NCBI GenBank assembly: GCA_018136815.1
Contig: CM030936.1
Coordinates: 1-64,000, forward strand
DNA: 64,000 bases
Reading direction: 5' to 3'
DNA from: Isochrysis galbana
Lineage: Eukaryota; Haptophyta; Isochrysidales; Isochrysidaceae
Shown here: positions 40,331 through 54,050 of the stretch, piece after piece
How the letters are laid out: each line of letters begins with the position of its first letter
Position numbering within the stretch: position 1 is the first letter of the stretch
Notes under the pieces: generated by a model
Seen by the model: the letters and a program-made list of their open reading frames with translations, nothing else
Database searches by the model: none
What the model was told of the DNA's origin: nothing
Position numbers and translations under genes: made by a program

Positions 40331-41339
40331 TGAAGAGTGTCCAAGTTAGGGGCCGAGTTAGGGGTCGATAGAAACTTTATACCCTAAATAGACGGGAGGG
40401 GTCTGACAGGAAAAGGGAACCTCGAGTTGCACCTTCTTATGCGGGACCGTTCTTTCTTCGTCACCAGCCCGGTGCCCGGCCCGCGCCACGTACGGAATAG
40501 CCAGGAAGCGCCCAGTCAGCGACGCCAATCGAGCGCGACGCGCCCCCAAGCCGCGTCGGAATCGGCCGCCGCGGCCCAAAGCCCTCCGGAGGGGAGTTAG
40601 TGCCCGGTCACCCCCCACTTACACTTATAAAACTAGGGCTTGAGAGAGAGAGAGAGGAGAAGAGAGAAGCAAGGAAAGAGGACATCATCGCGGGGGGGGG
40701 GGGGGGGGGAGTGCGCGCGCACACTACCCGGACCGTAGGGCGAGGGTGGCCGTTAGCAAGCGCGGGGTGCTAATGACCTTTATGCAGGCTTGTGGCGAAA
40801 GCAATTTCCCAGTCCCAGTTAACAGAAGTTGAATGAAAATGAGTTCGACTTCGTTTCTGGTTCTAGAAAAGAGGTTCGCGTTTTAGACTTGTTTATAGGA
40901 TTGAGATGCTGTGGCTATGGCTCGCAGCGTCGCCGCGCCAAATGCAAGATGCTAGCGGCTCAACACGGCATCTAGTAGTAGAAGTGTGTTCGTGATGGCT
41001 GTAGGGAGCGAAAAGAAACCAGGAGGGGACAACGGACGACAAATAGGCGAAATCGATGAAGGGGTTAACTGAAATGGCGCGTGCGAATGGCCATGCAGTA
41101 AGTGAGGTCATTGACGGTCGGTGAGGCCAATAATGGCACGGATAGCGCCAATAATCGGCCACTGTCAACTAACAGCATGTCTCACGCTTGGAGCTTGCCC
41201 TTCAAGATCCCCCATGATGCCCGAGGACGCTATGAACCCACTCGATGACGGCGTGGCAAAGGTGTAGAGCTACTCGACGGCAGAGCTTGGCAAGCACCAC
41301 CGCAGCAAACATGTAGACGCATGTAGAGCACAACCGTGG
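40331..41339. other. Unassigned spacer with microsatellites
   Basis: 40595-40640 resembles inverted family R 5' sequence (ACACTTATAAAACTAG). A GA microsatellite lies at 40642-40665, a G run at 40692-40710 and a short (CG)n at 40713-40722. 40740-41339 has no supported gene; the last part is presumably the 3' untranslated region of the synthetase gene. Confidence 0.35.
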
Positions 41340-44304
<2,965 letters not shown>

Positions 44305-46851
44305 ACACGCTTAGTCAATGCCGACCCTGAGATGAAGGGTATCACGATAGGACCTAGAGAGTTAAGGCTTTCGCAGTTTGCGGACGACACGCAAATTTTA
44401 GCGAACTCTTTCGAGTCACTGGAGAGGGCGATGCACATCTTAGAGAGCTATGGAACCGCCACCGGGGCTAGGGTGAACAAAAACAAGAGTATACTAATAA
44501 GAATGGGATCACTTATAGGGACGCAGGTCCCCGAGACGCTAGCGTATCTTAAAACACTCGGCGAAGGCGAGTATGCGACCATACTAGGAGTCCCATTTTG
44601 GGAAGGTCTTGACAATGACTCCTTCTGGGAAAAGCTCTACGCTAAGCTTAAGAAAAAGGTTGCAACCTGGAGGGGATTGAAGAGTCTCTCCATTCACGGA
44701 AGGACAATACTAGTGAACTTCATAATCTACGGGACACCGAGATATTGGCTATCCACGTCCACCCCTCCGGCGTGGTTCATGGAGGCCATCGACTCGGACG
44801 TTCAAACTATACTGTGGGATAGGTCTCCCCGACTACGGGCGGATGAGTTAGGCTCCTCGCAAGAGGGCAGGAAGTGGATAACCCTTCCGGCATACCCGAG
44901 GGTAGGCACGAGTGAAGACGGGCCCCTACTGGGGGTCGGATTACTTCCCATGGCCGAACACACGAAAGCGCTCCAAGCGATATGGATAGTCCGATACCTT
45001 AACCCGTCAATGGCGGAATGGAAAATAGTCCTGGATCAATGGTTCAGCCGCACCCCCCTAGGGCGAGCGGCGGTCTTTTCGAAGGTCGACCCGAAGAGCC
45101 TCACGGCTAGCATTCGAGGTAACAACACGCTCCCGGCCTTCTGGAAGCATGCGCTCGAGAATTTTAGAAGGATCAACTTCCTTAGGGGAGAAATAAATCA
45201 CATGGGAAGGCACTCAGGGCTCCCCGATATGGCACAATCTTTTCCACAAACCTCCAGCTATTCACCACTCACATAGGTCGAAATGGGAGTCTCTACAGAC
45301 GGTTATCGTTCACAACACTATTAACCCGGATACGGGGGACATTAACACTACGGAAGAATGCGCGGCTTACTTGCCGGACCGAGAACATTGGATACGCCAT
45401 AGGGGAAATTACATATCGGTAGGCCCCTTTCTCAAGTCGTGGGAAAAGATTTCCGAATGGACTAGATCAAGACTAATACAAACCACATTTGATTATATGG
45501 ACCTTCTTAGAAAACAAGCGAAGCCTTCGCCCCCCGCTTCGGAGGAGCAAGAGTTAGTCCCTCAAGAAGATCCGGACGCACACGATCTAGGCGATGTTCT
45601 AGTGGACAAAGACCATAACTTCTATCTGCGCCGAAGAGGCGATTACCACAAAATCCAACTCAACGTCATGGGAGAACCCCACATCCACGAGCGGATCCGC
45701 CCGCAACTATTGCCCGACAAGCTATACACTCCGCTGAAGTGGGGACGAGCGTACGACGGCCCGGCGGAAACGGCGTACCCGATACCCCAAGAATATATGC
45801 TAAAAGGCACGCGTACAACGCTAGAGGATGTAAGTGTCAGAGACTTGACTAAAGCGTTCCTCGCTTTGAGGAAAACCAAAGCACACAAATCCACACTAAG
45901 ATGGGAAAAAAGGTTACCGGTCCTCTCGGGAAAGTGGAAACAAGTATCGCAATTATACAAATATAACTTTTTGACACCTAGAGACTCTTATCTGCATTTC
46001 AAACATGTCCTGCATAGGAGGATAGCTACGGCGAACCGTTTTGCTGACGATCCAACTTGCCGCTTTTGCGGCATAGCACCCGAGAGTTCCACCCACCTGG
46101 CTTCATGTATCGCGACGGAGCCCATCTTTGAATTCATAGAAGGACTTCTGGGGATTAGCCTTAGGCCGGGATCCGAAATAGCCCAACGTCTTTTTTGCTA
46201 TCAAGTGGACAGACCGCACCCCTCCTCGGGGTACCTTGGTATCCTAGCGTGGAGGTATATCCTCACCGACTTCTATAACATCCAATATGGCAACGCGGAC
46301 GGCAGGTCCGCTATGTCGATCTTAAGAGCGATTCTTGCGAGATACCACCTTTTAGTAACGGCAAAAGTCGGGTTCTTTCAGAGGCTGAAAAAACAACGAG
46401 AGAATATGGGGCTACACGCCCCGAGTAACAAACATATTAAGAAAATGTTAAGTCCGCTCTACACGGTGGACAAAGAGTTCAACCTAGAAGCATCGGAAGA
46501 CCTCTTGCAGGCGGCAAGAGGTCTGGACGTCCGTAACATCACCTAAGGCACCTAACACCTCGTTTTAGAAGAAACCACAGAGGATATAAATGAGGATCCC
46601 ACTATATACAAGGGAAGACAACCCGAATCAACACTAGCATAAAGGACGAACCACAGTCTCCCGCCCCCTTCTCTCCAACTCCCGGCCGAAGCAGTGCGCG
46701 CGGCCTCCCCGGAACCAGCTTCTCCGATAAAGAGGGAACTGGGAAAGGGGGAGGGGGTTGTTAGGGGTTAAGGTTGGGTAGTAGGGAGGTGCACTAGCAA
46801 GCTGCCTCACGCCGCATACGTAGCGGGAATTGTTAAGAAGATTTTTTTTCT
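44305..46851 (+). mobile_element. LINE, 5' truncated, with reverse transcriptase and zinc knuckle; one frame break
   Basis: The frame enters at about 44305 (GLTRLVNADPEMKGI) inside the reverse transcriptase. LSQFADDTQILANSFESLE holds the catalytic Asp pair. GEYATILGVPFWEG and SIHGRTILVNFIIYGTPRYWL follow. Homology leaves frame 44332-45276 near 45275 and resumes in another frame (IVHNTINPDTGDINTTEECAAYL, then 45371-46546). The second frame carries CRFCGIAPESSTHLASC (zf-RVT) and LAWRYILTDFYNIQYG. The 3' untranslated region 46547-46851 ends TAAGAAGATTTTTTTT, the tail also seen at 9165-9371 and 49509-49628. It is a clear relative of, but not identical to, the minus-strand LINE at 11691. The 5' half is missing, as usual for LINE insertions. 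Confidence 0.9.
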
Positions 46852-46852
46852 A

Positions 46853-47012
46853 TATGGAGAACAAGAAGGCCGTCCTCGCACGCATCACGGACCTCGCCAC
46901 CCAAGATCAGCCAAGCGACATCGTCGCCTGTCAGCAGAACGATATCGACAATAGGATCGAGGATGAGGGGTGTGAGAAAAAGACGAAGAAGATGAAAACT
47001 CAGCCTGCGTAG
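46853..47012 (+). CDS. Hypothetical short frame next to the LINE tail
   Basis: ATG 46854 opens about 52 residues, ENKKAVLARITDLATQDQPS followed by a Lys-rich end (EKKTKKMKTQPA). Composition resembles a genuine protein C-terminus with a basic tail. It starts two bases after the LINE's T-run, so it may be the 3' exon of a gene cut by the LINE insertion, or a small gene. No family recognised. Confidence 0.3.
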
Positions 47013-47931
47013 CTGGGGGTCGCCGTGTGTTGGGGGGGGGGGGTTGCTATGAGCACGCGCCGCGTCCTTGTCCTTGTATTGATTAGCTTTGTACTCATAC
47101 TAACGGTTGAGACTAATGTACGAAAACGCTAAGCGGCCTAGTTCCGCGACGTGATTGCTCCACGCGCCCTGGTATCAATTGTATTGTTACCACATTACGG
47201 GTAGAAAACTTTAACCTAAAAAGAAAGCAAGCATTTTGAGTGAAAAAAAAATATCACCTGGCCTTCTTTTGACTGAACGCGACTTAAGCCTCCTCTCGCA
47301 CTTCCGCCCCTTCCGTGCGTCGTTCGCAATGCCCGTAGTCACTTCCAACATGGGTCCCGAGGATAGGAAAGCTCCATAAGCTCCCCGTTAGAACCGTGTT
47401 CCGCGCTAGTTGCCGGCGCGCCCTCGCAGGCAATCTCCAAAAGTGAGCGATCAGTCTTGCTCTGACAGAACCGGGCCCAAGGTCAAGGTAGTGTGTAGTG
47501 TACCTGTACCTGGGCCGTACCCTTGAAACCAAAGACAAAGGTAAGAAAGAAGGGGAGAAGGGAACGAGGTGGAGCGAGGGGAAGTGAGGGCGGTGTTGGC
47601 TGGAAGGTAGTAGATACCAGTCTAGCAGTAGGCGTGTAGCCCTGAATCTTCAGTATGATGCATGACGCTCTCTAGTCTGTAGGAGCATCAAAACTTCCAG
47701 TTGGTCAAAGAGTGACTCACTCGCACCCGACACTTACAGGAGGGGAGACACAAATCATGATTAGTGGTAGAATGCAATGACGAGGAAGGGACGCAAGCGA
47801 TGGCGCCATCCGGCCCCCTCATCGGGAGCTTGCGAAAATGTTTTGACACTTGGCACCCAGGTTGTCCAGCCCGTGCCTATGTGTGGGATAGGCCGCGCAC
47901 ACTGGGCTATAGCCAGTGGGATCGCTGATCG
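47013..47931. other. Unassigned spacer
   Basis: A G run at 47031-47043 and no supported gene. A minus-strand frame at 47284-47538 has no recognisable features. The right part is probably the 3' untranslated region of the Mpv17 family gene. Confidence 0.3.
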
Positions 47932-48762
47932 CTACAACAAATTCGATTCCTTCACCGTCTCCTTTGGCGGAGGGTCCAACCATCCGTCGTCTGAGAGCGG
48001 CCGCTCGGCCGCACGACCCACGCCAAGCTGCTGCGTCAAGGTCACGACGCCTTGCATTTCAATGGCGTCAATGGAAGGGGCTGTTTGTAAAACACCGCGC
48101 TCGTCCGACGCCGTCGGTACTGGACTTTCGGCGCGGCCTGCAACCGCCGAGAGGATCACGTTCCAGACGAGCCCGGCGGCGCAGATGTACGGCACCTGCC
48201 ACTCGGGCGCGATGAATGCGAACTGACAATACTGCACCGGCAACCAGTAGATATAGTTGCGCAGCATGAGCGGCAGAAACTTCTCTTGAGCGCGTCGCAT
48301 GCTCATGTTGAGATCAAGGCCTTGCACGGCTCCGGTGAGCGCAAAGAAGAGCGGGTAGTAGATCGTGGGCACGATCAAGAATTGGTTGACCGCTGTGCAC
48401 TCGAGTGCAGCGCAGACCTGCTGCGGCACACTCGCAAAGATGGCGTGGATCGTGTCCCCCCTAAATGTGTCAGTGATCAGCGGAAAGGTTGCATGCTGAA
48501 AGGCGCCGCGGTAGCATGCGTCGAACAGGATGAAGCTCGCTGCGCGACGCACGTTGTACGGCTCGCGCTCTCGGATCTGTGCGAGAGCGTCGCCAGCAAC
48601 CGCGAGCACAGCAGCAGTTGCTAGCTTGGTCTCGAGCGGGTGGGCGGTGAGGACGCGTGAATAAGCCTGGGTGGCGGGTGCGAGTGAGCCCACGTCAAAC
48701 CCGCGTGCGCGCACCGCCACGCACGCAAGCACGAGCCAGCGAAGGGCGGAGAGCCCACGCAT
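47932..48762 (-). CDS. Mpv17/PMP22 family membrane protein
   Basis: Intronless, 276 residues from minus-strand ATG 48762, chosen because it opens with a hydrophobic leader (MRGLSALRWLVLACVAVRA); upstream in-frame sequence is basic low complexity from a purine tract. The family forms small multi-spanning proteins of the inner mitochondrial, peroxisomal or plastid membrane. Family marks: LTAHPLETKLATAAVLAVAGDALAQ at the N-terminus (the P-L-T-K, GD--AQ pattern), NVRRAASFILFDACYRGAF, a central hydrophobic segment, and the C-terminal signature YWLPVQYCQFAFIAPEWQVP followed by LVWNVILS. The PMP22 signature usually has P-H-WY after the RR helix, here changed to CYRGAF. The last 60 residues are polar and not part of the family domain. 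Target membrane is not determinable; the leader could be a plastid or ER signal. Confidence 0.85.
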   Translation of the reverse strand: MRGLSALRWLVLACVAVRARGFDVGSLAPATQAYSRVLTAHPLETKLATAAVLAVAGDALAQIREREPYNVRRAASFILFDACYRGAFQHATFPLITDTFRGDTIHAIFASVPQQVCAALECTAVNQFLIVPTIYYPLFFALTGAVQGLDLNMSMRRAQEKFLPLMLRNYIYWLPVQYCQFAFIAPEWQVPYICAAGLVWNVILSAVAGRAESPVPTASDERGVLQTAPSIDAIEMQGVVTLTQQLGVGRAAERPLSDDGWLDPPPKETVKESNLL

Positions 48763-49236
48763 CCTCCCTCTTCTTCCCCCTCCTTCTCTGGGCCTCTCTG
48801 GACTCTCTCGCCTTCTCTTCCTTTCTCTTTCCCTCTTCCCTTCTCTGCCCTCTCCCTGCATCATCACGAGAAGATCTCGATACCAAATATTTGCGAGGCA
48901 TTGAGAAGCGGCGAGAGAGGGGGGGAAAGGACTACAATCTTCGTGAAGGACTGCTGGAGGGAGTGAGAGCGGTGGGAAGGCCCAGAGAGAGAGGAGAGAG
49001 AAAAGAAGAGAGAAGATGCGCGGGACGGACGCACACTTCCGTGTCGTCACTCCCTCTCTTCTCTAAAAGTAGTGTGAAGGTTATACAAGATCTCCTGCCC
49101 CCCCCCCCCCCCCCAACCCCAACGTGATCTGTGTCTCTGTGTCTGGATCAGTTTTCTTGTAGACCATTATCCGTAGATCCGTCGGTATGAATTATGTCCT
49201 CCCGATCTCGATCTCGCCCCTTCGACTACGTCTCGC
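48763..49236. other. 5' region of the Mpv17 family gene and spacer
   Basis: Pyrimidine-rich on the plus strand at 48763-48860, then unassigned; a C run lies at 49099-49115. 49193-49236 leads to the LINE tail. Confidence 0.35.
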
Positions 49237-49450
49237 TGAAAAAAAATCTGAAGAATCTGGGCTACACACCTACTAGACTAGGGCATTTCCCTACCTCTAT
49301 TGACATCGCCCTTCTCTTCCCTTTCCTCCACCCCCTCCCCTTCCCCCCGTCATTCCTTTGTCGTCGGTATCCGGGGTTCGGGTTCAGCCCACGTGCGCTA
49401 CCTTGGGCCTGGTTCAGAGTGCGGGTTCCGGGCAGGCCTGTTGTTTGATC
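49237..49450 (-). mobile_element. LINE 3' end fragment (minus orientation)
   Basis: Starts at the A run and matches the 3' untranslated region of the minus-strand LINE at 11691-11890: TCTGAAGAATCTGGGCTACACACCTACTAG, CGTCGGTATCCGGGGTTCGG, GGCCTGGTTCAGAGTG. The body is truncated at about 49450. Confidence 0.7.
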
Positions 49451-49508
49451 TTGCGTAGTCGCTCGGCTAGTGGAGTTGGGGCTATTGCGTCTCTTCCTCA
49501 CGTGATTA

Positions 49509-49628
49509 TCGCTGAACTGGGAAAGGGGGAGGGGGTTGTTAGGGGTTAAGGTCGGGTAGTAGGGAGGTACACTAGCACACTGCCTCACGCCGCACACGTG
49601 GCGGTGAATTTTGAGAAGTTTTTTTTTA
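49509..49628 (+). mobile_element. LINE 3' end fragment (plus orientation)
   Basis: AACTGGGAAAGGGGGAGGGGG through CTGCCTCACGCCGCACACG and a terminal TTTTTTT matches the 3' tail of the LINE at 44305-46851. With the preceding piece it makes two tails pointing outward, separated by about 60 bp. Confidence 0.75.
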
Positions 49629-49735
49629 GGGTGCTTCAGGGGAGAGGGGGTACTCAGCCCAGGTGGCTCGAGCCTTGTATGCGTACCGCACATGTGTATA
49701 AAAGCAAAAGCGCATACAAGCCCCCACGCACCGGC

Positions 49736-49990
49736 GTACTATCTTAGCACTACCGCCCCAGCAGCTATAAGTTATCTATAAGGCTAGTCTAAGATACACC
49801 TAGGCTCTAGATACCCCGAGAGGAGAGGCAAACACGTGTTAACACGTGAGCAAGGGCGGCGAGCAGCAGGCGGAGCCGTTCAATGACCAGCGGGCTTTAG
49901 TTTGCGCTAGTGAACGGCAACGGAGCAGCGAGGGCGCGCGCATGACCGGAGAAAAGAAGAACAAAAGAGGGGGACCCCCAGGCGGGAGCA
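49736..49990 (-). repeat. Short interspersed repeat M1, copy 2
   Basis: Inverse orientation: GTACTATCTTAGCAC, AGTCTAAGATAC, CTCTAGATACCCCGAGAGGAG, GGCGGCGAGCAGCAGGCGG. It supplies the uninterrupted form (CTAGATACCCCGAG) of the site that a transposon occupies at 50235-51305. Confidence 0.65.
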
Positions 49991-50167
49991 GATCATACTG
50001 ACACCCCCCCTTTCCCCCGCAGAAGGAGCCGCTCCCCCCCTTTCCCTCTTCTTCGCCGCACCGCGCGCCAGACCGCCCAAGCTCTCTCTCTCTATCCCTC
50101 CAACGCTTAATTAAGCTCACCCACCCCCGTCCCCATTCGCCACCCCTTGCTTCTCGGAGTGGAGCAG

Positions 50168-50236
50168 GCGTACTATCTTAGCACTACCGCCCCAGCAGCT
50201 ATAAGGCTAGTCTAAGATACACCTAGGCTCTAGATA
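50168..50236 (-). repeat. M1 copy 3, first part
   Basis: GTACTATCTTAGCAC... to CTCTAGATA, where the transposon begins. The remainder is at 51304-51465. Confidence 0.65.
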
Positions 50237-51303
50237 CTCCGGGGGTAGCCAACTCCTAGCACCTTTGTCCTTCCCCCCGGTATTTCCTCACCTTGGCTAC
50301 CTTGGGCCTCCTCGGAGGCACTCCACCATGGGTATGGAAGGTATTGAGGCTGCCAGCACACCAAAAGTTCCAGTGGCGTACCTTCACAGCCGGGACGGCG
50401 TGTGTTCCCACCCACCACGAACGCCGCCTTGTCTTCGTCCCCTTCCACCGCCGCCATTGCCTTGGCCTGCGTGGCCGATGCATTCAGCGGCCAGTATGAC
50501 ACCCTGATCCCCAGCCTTTGCAGAACACACGCAGCCTTCCGACCATCCATGGGCAGCCCCCCTGCAACCATCTCCCTCGCTGCCCACTTCCCTCCCTCAC
50601 GGTACATTCCACGCGTGCGGCCGGCGCCATACTCGCGGCCATCACCTATGCGGATGCAGCCAAGCTGCAAACGCTTCTTCAGCTCCTCCAGCTTGTATCC
50701 GTAGAGCTCGCCCTCGTCGGTTGGCGGATGCCTCGGCGAATCGGGGTTGTTGGCCTCCCCCTCTCCCTCTCCGTCGCTCTTCCCCAGGAACACGTGGCAA
50801 AGGTACGACGCCTCGGCGTATGCGGTCGAGGGTCTCCTCGCCCATGTGCTTCTCCCAGTATGTGAAGCGCTGCCTGTCTATCCCAAAAGCGCTCGCCCAT
50901 TGCGCCTTCGTCTTGCGCTTCGAGTGGTCGGCGCGCGGATGGTACCAGCAGCATATGGCTTGCAGAGCCTGCTGCTTCGTATCTTCCGACGGTGGGGCGC
51001 GCCCACCGTCTGTGTATGATCCTTGGCCGCTTGCCCGTCGCCTGGGACGCCCGCTGCGCGACCCCCTTGGCCCCTCCTCGTCTCGAAGGACGTTTTCGAC
51101 CGTGTTGCGTGCCGACGCGCGCGCCTGGCCCGGCGACTCAGCGGGCGAGTTCTGCGACGCCATGGCGACCGAGTGGGCGCTGGTGGTGCCTCTAGCTGGC
51201 GCCGGCTCACCTGAGCCGTACCCAAAGCGGCTGGGGAGACTGGGCCACGAAGGACGCCTGTGCCAGGGGTTGGGCACGCGCCAGGAGTTGGCTACCCCCG
51301 GAG
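50237..51303. mobile_element. 1.07 kb DNA transposon with 24-bp TIRs and TA target duplication
   Basis: The left end (50237-50260, CTCCGGGGGTAGCCAACTCC...) and right end (51280-51303) are inverted copies with a single mismatch in 24 bp. TA flanks both sides (50235-50236 and 51304-51305). The uninterrupted site CTAGATACCCCGAG is present at about 49802, so insertion at TA is directly supported. The minus strand carries frames 51277-50642 (with MASQNSPAESPGQARAS and a helical, Arg/Lys-rich KAQWASAFGIDRQRFTYWEKHM segment) and 50793-50230. These may be remnants of one transposase or a captured gene; no DDE motif is recognised. TA duplication fits Tc1/mariner-like or PIF/ISL2EU-like groups, but the length suggests a non-autonomous copy. 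Confidence 0.8.
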
Positions 51304-51465
51304 TACCCCGAGAGGAGAGGCAAACACGTCGGCGAGCAGCAGACGGAGCCGTTCACTCTCGGTGGGGCTGATGGCGATCGGGAGAAAATTTCCCCCCGAT
51401 AGCTATCGGGGGCCCCCGATTGCTCCTGGGGGGCGTTAGCTCCTGGGGGGTAACACATACAAAAC
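51304..51465 (-). repeat. M1 copy 3, second part
   Basis: TACCCCGAGAGGAGAGGC, GGCGAGCAGCAGACGGAGCC, then GCTATCGGGG and CTCCTGGGGGGTAAC, matching the inverse of copy 1. It ends about 60 bp before the OTU gene's start codon. Confidence 0.65.
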
Positions 51466-51526
51466 GTGAGCGTACTCCTACGCTGACGGCCGACGCCGGG
51501 CGCGCGCGCCGCCGAGGAGCCCACCC

Positions 51527-53231
51527 GTGGTGCGGGGCCCAAGCGCGCCGATGCCCCCCTCGAAGCGCGCCGCTGATCGCGGGCCGAGCGAGAAAGCGCT
51601 GCGCGCGGCGGTTGTCCCGTTCGCGCGCCGGCCGCGCGACGGTTCTTCCCCCGTCGCGCTCCTCGCGCTCCCGCCCAACTGCACCCTCGTCTCAGCAGAG
51701 ACCTTCCGGCCGCTCGCATGGGGCGGCGGCGGCCACCGCGACGCGCTCCGCCTGGGCGCGCCATTGCTTGCGCGCGAGGTAGCCGATCTGGCAGGTGATG
51801 CAGGAGATGTGGGAGAGATCTCGCTCGCCCTGACCGCTGCCTACCGTGACGAGTGGCTGTGGGTGCCAGTGGCTGTCCCGGCGCAGCCGCCGCTTGAGGG
51901 AAATGTCTACGTGACTGCCGAATCGGGCGAGAGGATCCCGGACGCGGGCGAGCTGTACAATCGCGCGTGGATCGAGGAAGGTGTGCCTCCGAAGCAGGTG
52001 ACTCTCGCCCAGTTTGAGGCCGCCCAAGTCGAGCGCAAGGCAGCAAAGGCTGCCGACCGCGACTTGCGCAAGCTGTACGGTGAGACCGCTCCGCTTGGAG
52101 TCCGGATGCGCGTGATCAAGACCAAAGGAGATGGCGACTGCTTCTTCTCCGCCGTCTGCAAGGCCTTTCATGGAAAAAAAACCTGGCGCGACCCGGAGAT
52201 GTGGCGGACTATGCAACATTGGGCGAGCGCGAACGCACAGACGGCGACGGAGAAGGAGCAGCCTCTGGCGACCTCTTGTAAGGCAAGCGCCTTAGCCTTT
52301 GAGCCAGCACCCGGAGCTAGAACAGCACCCGGTGCGAGCTCCGACTCTAGTGCGGGTAGCTCGGGGTCTGAAAGTGCGGTAACAGCTCCCGCGATTGGCA
52401 GAACGGAATTCCCTAAGAGCACGGATATGCCAGGTGGCACGGATATGCCAGGTGGCGCAGAGGGCATTCTGTCCTCGAATCAGATGCAAGGCGAGGCCAA
52501 GATGCCCCTTGAGACTGATCCGCCCACAGTCACGGAGCTGCGCAGGGTCTGCGCCGCTCATTTCATGGAGGATACGTGGCTGACGTGCCAGGCGGTGGGC
52601 GGCTTCGCCTTTGCCTATGCGTGCGAGCCGACGCTCGAAGTAAGCACCCTCGGCCCGCACTGGAGTGGCGTCCCATTCCCGCTTCCTCTCCTCGCGCTCT
52701 TTCATACCTTGATTGGGTTGAGCTCAATTTGATCGCCTTTGATCGGATGTCTTGCCGCTGCTTTCCAGCGAGCGATTGTTACGCCGAATTTATTGACCTG
52801 TCCTCCTCCTTCTTCAGGAAACCCGCACCGTCATCGCTCGCCTTGCGGCCGAGTCTGAAAAGGGTAGCGTCCACTGGGCGGATGAGATAAGTATAGCGTG
52901 CGTGCAACGCTATCTCAATCTGCGACTTCTGATTTTCAATCCAGACGCGCAACCGGCCAATCGAGCGGTTACTTGTGGCGAGCACCTACCTGGTGAGACC
53001 GCCAGTGACGAGCGACGTTCGACGAGCGACGCATCTCGCCCTCGATACCTTGTGCTACGCCACACGCACAAGAGCACGAAGCAACAGCACTACGAGCTAT
53101 ACTCCCTCATCTCTGGTAATGCGCTACTCGAGGAGGAAGATCTGCCCGCCGGCGTTAAGCGAGCATTTGCTCATGTGTGCCCCGGAGGCGACCTATGGCG
53201 CCAGCTTCAAACTGCTCAAGGCGATGATTAG
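51527..53231 (+). CDS. OTU-family cysteine protease (deubiquitinase), 2 exons
   Basis: Exons 51527-52639 and 52818-53231 join through a 178-bp GT-AG intron (CTCGAA|GTAAGC...TTCTTCAG|GAAACC) to give 508 residues. OTU proteases remove ubiquitin from proteins. The catalytic loop KTKGDGDCFFSAVCKAF has Asp and the nucleophile Cys near residue 206. MWRTMQHWAS and, after an insertion, TVTELRRVCAAHFMED follow. Exon 2 supplies SVHWADEISIACVQRYLNLRLLIF (the tryptophan-strand region) and KQQHYELYSL with the catalytic His at 462. A roughly 110-residue Ser/Ala/Gly-rich insertion with a TDMPGG duplication splits the fold after the Cys helix. The 190-residue N-terminal region is not recognised. The M1 repeat and a transposon lie just upstream. 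Alternative ATGs at 51551 are possible. Confidence 0.85.
52640..52817 (+). other. OTU gene intron
   Basis: 178 bp, donor GTAAGCACC, acceptor TCCTCCTTCTTCAG, phase 0. Without splicing the frame stops at 52732 and the catalytic His is lost. Confidence 0.85.
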
Positions 53232-53479
53232 ATCACACATCATCCCGGTTATTTGGCGACGACAAATATTGACTTTTCGGTTCACGCAATCATAAGTTTT
53301 GAATCTGACGCGCAATTGCTCACCGAATGAATGCCATCTGCGATATATAATGCGCTTTATGTTACAGTAAGAACAAGTTGTCGACATAATCACTTTTCAC
53401 ATCAACCGGCATCGGAGACACGTTGCACGTCCCCCCAAGATCTTGCTACCACCTGACTACTTTTCTTGCATGAGGGCTG
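53232..53479. other. 3' flank of the OTU gene
   Basis: AT-richer, no gene recognised. Confidence 0.4.
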
Positions 53480-53642
53480 GACAGGAGTTCGTCAGAATTC
53501 TTGCCGTCTGCTGCTCGCCGCCCTCGCTTCACGTTAACAACGTTTGTGCCCTCTCCTCGGGGTATCTGGAGCCTGAGCGTATCTGGGACCAACTTGCAGT
53601 GCGGTTATTTGTAGTTGGTGCTAAGATACTAAGATAGTACGC
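53480..53642 (+). repeat. Short interspersed repeat M1, copy 4
   Basis: GCCGTCTGCTGCTCGCCGCC, CTTCACGTTAACAACG, CTCCTCGGGGTATCTGGAGCC and GCTAAGATACTAAGATAGTACG match copy 1 in the same orientation; the first 100 bp are missing. Confidence 0.65.
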
Positions 53643-54050
53643 TGAGGGCGGCATGCCACGATATGGTGCGCCCGGATGGGACAACAGGTGCAAGGTCAAC
53701 AGGTTTCGGGGGCCTCTTCCTATTAAGAGGACGTGTTAACAGGTCGCAATAGGTCCGTAACAGGTCAAAATAAAACTCATTTGACTAATATTATAGATGC
53801 ATCAGTATGATTCATAACATGAATATGATTGGCTTCTGACTTCTGAGCTTGGTTACTAGGGAGAGGAAGGAATCTAAGACGATCTGGGCGTGGCTACGAG
53901 AGCGGTACCTATAGCCACGTACGCGCGAGGCGAGAATACATTAAAATGTTTTTTACATATTCCTATTGAACCTACCTATTAACAAGTAACAGGTCTAGTA
54001 GGCCTCTTGACCTCTTAACTCTTAATCTTAATAGAACCTATTAGAAGCCG
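53643..54050. other. AT-rich spacer
   Basis: Contains several AACAGGTC/AACAGGTT short repeats and no gene. Confidence 0.35.

Noticed and set aside
47284..47538. 84-residue minus-strand frame
   Set aside because: No domain, no conserved neighbour, composition close to that of the surrounding non-coding sequence.
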